From Bradyrhizobium sp. AT1 (GTDB lineage Bacteria; Pseudomonadota; Alphaproteobacteria; Rhizobiales; Xanthobacteraceae), in assembly GCF_001590795.1 (NCBI RefSeq), contig NZ_JXDL01000001.1, positions 2,193,947 through 2,250,978 on the forward strand: a DNA stretch of 57,032 nt, read 5' to 3'. A program made the position numbers and the translations under genes. Position 1 is the stretch's first letter. Each line of letters opens with the position of its first letter. Under the pieces are notes generated by a model. That model saw only the letters and a list, made by a program, of their open reading frames with translations. It made no database searches and had not been told where the DNA came from. Of the stretch, positions 54,491 to 57,032 are shown one piece after another.

Positions 54491-55231
54491 ATGACTGAAC
54501 CATCAGGCCAGACCGTCGTGCTGACGGGCGCCGCCGGCGGGATGGGGCGCGCCATCACCAAGGCACTGCTGGACAGCGGCCGCCGCGTGGTGCTGGTCGA
54601 TCGCGACGCCAAGGCGCTTCAGGAGCTGGCGGCGACGGCGGGCGACAAGGTGTTTCCGATCGAGCTCGACATCAGCGACGCAAAGGCCGTCGATCGCCTG
54701 CCCGATGCCGTTCCCAGTCATTTCGGGCCGGTCGACGTCCTCATCAACAATGCCGGCCACGATATCGGCGGCCGGACGCGCTTCGATATCGGCTCGGCGG
54801 ACGACTGGTCCAACATTATCCAGACCAATCTGATCGGCCTGATGCGCGTCACCCGCGCGATCCTCCCCGGCATGGTCCAGCGTAACGCCGGCCACATCGT
54901 CAACATCAGCTCGATCAACGCGGTGCGAATCGTGCCTGACATGGCCGCCTACAGCACCAGCAAGGCGGGCGTGCACATGTTCACCGAGACCCTCCGGGGC
55001 GAACTGGCGGAGACCGCCATCCGGGTCACCGAACTGCAGCCCGGCCTGACCCGGACCAACATCATCCTGACCCGCTACCGCGGCGATACGCAGAAGGAAA
55101 AGGACTATTTCGACCAGTTCGGGATGGCGCTCGATCCGGCCGATATCGCCCGTTCGATCGTGTTCGCCCTCGACCAGCCTGCCCACGTTCAAATTGCCGA
55201 AATGATGATTCTGCCTGTAAACCGGTACTAA
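54491..55231 (+). CDS. Short-chain dehydrogenase/reductase, copy 2
   Basis: The 246-residue SDR has TGAAGGMG, NNAG, ISSINA and YSTSK with the end MMILPVNRY, a YdfG-like family. It is only distantly related to the SDR directly upstream, so this is not a recent duplicate. GGGAGTG precedes the ATG. Confidence 0.9.
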   Translation: MTEPSGQTVVLTGAAGGMGRAITKALLDSGRRVVLVDRDAKALQELAATAGDKVFPIELDISDAKAVDRLPDAVPSHFGPVDVLINNAGHDIGGRTRFDIGSADDWSNIIQTNLIGLMRVTRAILPGMVQRNAGHIVNISSINAVRIVPDMAAYSTSKAGVHMFTETLRGELAETAIRVTELQPGLTRTNIILTRYRGDTQKEKDYFDQFGMALDPADIARSIVFALDQPAHVQIAEMMILPVNRY

Positions 55232-55254
55232 CTTTTCCCAACCAAGGCCCGGAC

Positions 55255-55971
55255 ATGGAAAGACGCCGCGAATTGCAGTCGACGCTCCGTATCGAGGATG
55301 TCCCGACCGTCCGGGCGATGGTCGCGCAGAAGCTGCGCGAGGCGATCATGTCGGGCACGCTGAAGCCGGGCCAACGCCTGGTCGAGCGCGAGCTCTGCGA
55401 GATGATGGGCGTCAGCCGCCCCTCGATCCGGGAAGCGCTACGTGCGCTCGAGGCCGACGGGCTGGTCAGGATGGTGCCGCACCGCGGCCCCGTGGTGTCC
55501 ACGATCAGCCTCGAAGAGGCGCGACAGCTCTACGCGGCACGCGCGGTGCTCGAAGGATTCGCCGGCCGCGAATGCGCCAGGCTTCACGACCCCGACGTCG
55601 CGCGCCGGATCGGGGACGCCCTGACGCGGCTGAAGGCGGCGGCGGCCAAGCAAGACCTCGTCGGATGCCTCGAAGCCAAGACCGATTTCTACGCGGCGCT
55701 GATCGGCGGCTGCCGCAATGCCTTCATCGAGCGCATGCTCAAGCCGCTGCACGATCGCATCCAGTTGCTGCGGATCACGTCGATGTCGCAGCCGAAGCGG
55801 ATCAACAAGAGCCTGCGCGAGGTCACCGCGATCTGGCGTGCGATCCAGAGCGGCGATGCGGACCTCGCCGAGCGCTGCTGCGTCGACCACATCAATGCGG
55901 CCGCCGTGGCCGCGCTCGACATGATCGAAAAATCGTCGGCGGCCAAGGAGGCGGCGCCTTCCGACGACTAG
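55255..55971 (+). CDS. GntR-family transcriptional regulator (FadR/FCD type)
   Basis: The 238-residue protein has a winged helix (KLREAIMSGTLKPGQRLVERELCEMMGVSRPSIREALRALE) and an all-helical FCD ligand domain with the metal-type His pattern. It probably represses the catabolic operons and responds to their substrate. A fitting FadR-type operator is at 44797-44807. It lies between the SDR and TTT-type genes. Confidence 0.93.
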   Translation: MERRRELQSTLRIEDVPTVRAMVAQKLREAIMSGTLKPGQRLVERELCEMMGVSRPSIREALRALEADGLVRMVPHRGPVVSTISLEEARQLYAARAVLEGFAGRECARLHDPDVARRIGDALTRLKAAAAKQDLVGCLEAKTDFYAALIGGCRNAFIERMLKPLHDRIQLLRITSMSQPKRINKSLREVTAIWRAIQSGDADLAERCCVDHINAAAVAALDMIEKSSAAKEAAPSDD

Positions 55972-55995
55972 AACAATGCCGCCAGGGAGTGTTCG

Positions 55996-56970
55996 ATGAC
56001 GTATCTCGTACGATCGCTGATCCTGTTTTTCCTGCTCTACCCCTGTGGCGCCGCGATCGCGGATGACTATCCCAATCGCCCGGTCACGATGATCGTGCCC
56101 TTCTCCGCCGGCGGCCCCGGCGACGTCATCGCACGCATCCTCGGCAGCGCCATGAGCGCGACGCTGAAGCAGTCCATCGTCATCGAGAATGTCGTCGGCG
56201 CCGGCGGCACCCTCGGCACCAACCGCGTCGCCAAGGCGACCGCGGACGGTTACACGCTGCTGCTGATGCATGTCGGCCAGGCCACCGCCCCTGCCCTCTA
56301 CGCCAAGCTGCCGTTCGACCCGGTCGGAGACTTCGCCCCGATCGGACTCGTCACCGACGTCCCGATGATCCTGGTGGCGCGGCCGGATTTTCCGGCAAAG
56401 GATTTGAGCGAGATGATCGCCCGGATCCGCAGTGACGGTGACAAGATGACTTTCGGGAATGTCGGTCTCGGCTCGGCCTCACAGCTCTGCGGCCTGATGT
56501 TCATGAGCGCTACCGACACGAAGCTCTCGCAGATCTATTACAAGGGCGGCGGACCGGCGCTGAACGACGTCATCGCCGGCCATATCGACGTCTATTGCGA
56601 TCCCGCGACAGGACCGACGCCCTACATCCAGTCGAAGACGATCAAGGGCTACGCGATCACCAGCAAGGCACGTGTCGCAACGCTGCCCGACGTGCCGACC
56701 TCGGCGGAGGCCGGCGTTCCCGAGTTCAACGTCACGACCTGGTACGGCCTCTACGCGCCGCGCAGCACGCCCAAGCCCGTGGTCGATCATCTCGTTGGCG
56801 CGCTGCAGACAGCACTGAAGGATCCGGCCCTGATCAGCCGCTTTGCCGAGCTCAGCATGGCGCCGGTCGAGCCCGCGCGCGCAACGCCGGATGCGCTCGA
56901 AGCTTTCTTGAGGTCGGAGATTGGCAAGTGGGCACGGATCATCAAAGCGGCCGGAATCGAGCCGCAATAG
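55996..56970 (+). CDS. Tripartite tricarboxylate transporter (TTT) substrate-binding protein, Bug family
   Basis: The 324-residue protein has a signal peptide (cut after about residue 22, GAAIA) and the Bug motifs YPNRPVTMIVPFSAGGPGDVIARI and NVVGAGGTLGTNRVAKA. Bug proteins bind small carboxylates for TctAB-type carriers or as periplasmic sensors. No TctA/TctB genes are visible here, so it may act as a sensor or with an outside carrier. CAGGGAGTG precedes the ATG. Confidence 0.93.
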   Translation: MTYLVRSLILFFLLYPCGAAIADDYPNRPVTMIVPFSAGGPGDVIARILGSAMSATLKQSIVIENVVGAGGTLGTNRVAKATADGYTLLLMHVGQATAPALYAKLPFDPVGDFAPIGLVTDVPMILVARPDFPAKDLSEMIARIRSDGDKMTFGNVGLGSASQLCGLMFMSATDTKLSQIYYKGGGPALNDVIAGHIDVYCDPATGPTPYIQSKTIKGYAITSKARVATLPDVPTSAEAGVPEFNVTTWYGLYAPRSTPKPVVDHLVGALQTALKDPALISRFAELSMAPVEPARATPDALEAFLRSEIGKWARIIKAAGIEPQ

Positions 56971-57032
56971 ACGCCGCCGTCAGGGACTCAATCATGCCAC
57001 CGGTCAGCCCTGCTCTCGGCCGCGTCTTGCGG

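Overview
The window is the nitrogen-fixation island of an alphaproteobacterium, most likely a Bradyrhizobium of the free-living or photosynthetic type. This rests on a fixR-nifA pair next to nifDKENX, a NifA with the rhizobial Cys signature, an Irr-like regulator, an electron-transferring fixAB pair, and GC-rich codon use. The cluster includes nifV (homocitrate synthase) and nifQ. Many obligately symbiotic rhizobia lack nifV and take homocitrate from the plant, so this island looks able to support nitrogenase outside a nodule. The organism call is an inference from gene content; no 16S or tRNA gene is present.

Positions 1-42039 are nif. Read from the right, the minus-strand operons are: fixR-nifA (40643-37812); a ferredoxin plus sufBCDS and a NifZ-like gene (37665-32225); nifDK-nifEN-nifX-DUF269-small protein-fdxB-hspQ (31407-23331); a Rieske gene (22281-21877); iscA-nifU-nifS-nifT-SIR2-like (20942-17978); nifB-fdxN-hesB-TPR-LRV-nifZ-nifZ-DUF genes-degT-like-ferredoxin-Rieske-truncated haemoglobin (17700-10172); bolA-grxD-[2Fe-2S] protein (7931-6994); nifH-nifQ-irr-like (5742-3580); nifV-cysE-nifW (3437-1135); and fixA-fixB (946 to the window edge). 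Between them lie short plus-strand units: pseudo-receiver plus ArsC-like; TPR-sufT-hydrolase-like-81-aa; a 196-aa orphan; a phage-virion-like protein plus a 104-aa orphan; sufE; and a YqeB-like protein plus BFD ferredoxin.

Regulation can be read in the sequence. Nearly every operon start has a -24/-12 (sigma-54) element and an upstream TGT-N10-ACA NifA site. At five places one or two NifA sites lie between a minus-strand core nif promoter and a plus-strand promoter for less known genes. nifA is inside the cluster, so the island appears to be one NifA/RpoN regulon. Strong hairpins follow nifH, nifD and nifK and may set transcript ratios.

In function the genes cover nitrogenase (nifHDK), FeMo-cofactor synthesis (nifB, E, N, X, Q, V), Fe-S supply (two desulfurases, SUF machinery, three A-type or NifU-type carriers, SufT, BolA/Grx), electron delivery (fixAB and about eight small Fe-S proteins), cysteine supply (cysE), and oxygen and iron sensing (trHb, NifA, Irr-like). 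Several accessory proteins look like enzymes that lost a catalytic residue: the SIR2-like, DegT-like and dienelactone-hydrolase-like proteins and the receiver domain.

Positions 42097-56970 are a separate catabolic locus of unknown substrate. It has a metallo-beta-lactamase hydrolase, two carboxymuconolactone-decarboxylase-like proteins, two MmgE/PrpD proteins, a beta-hydroxyacid dehydrogenase, a branched-chain-type ABC importer with a fused LivM-LivG and two tandem binding proteins, two short-chain dehydrogenases, a GntR/FCD regulator and a TTT-type binding protein. A FadR-type palindrome lies in the divergent promoter region. No CRISPR array, insertion sequence, tRNA or rRNA gene was seen.
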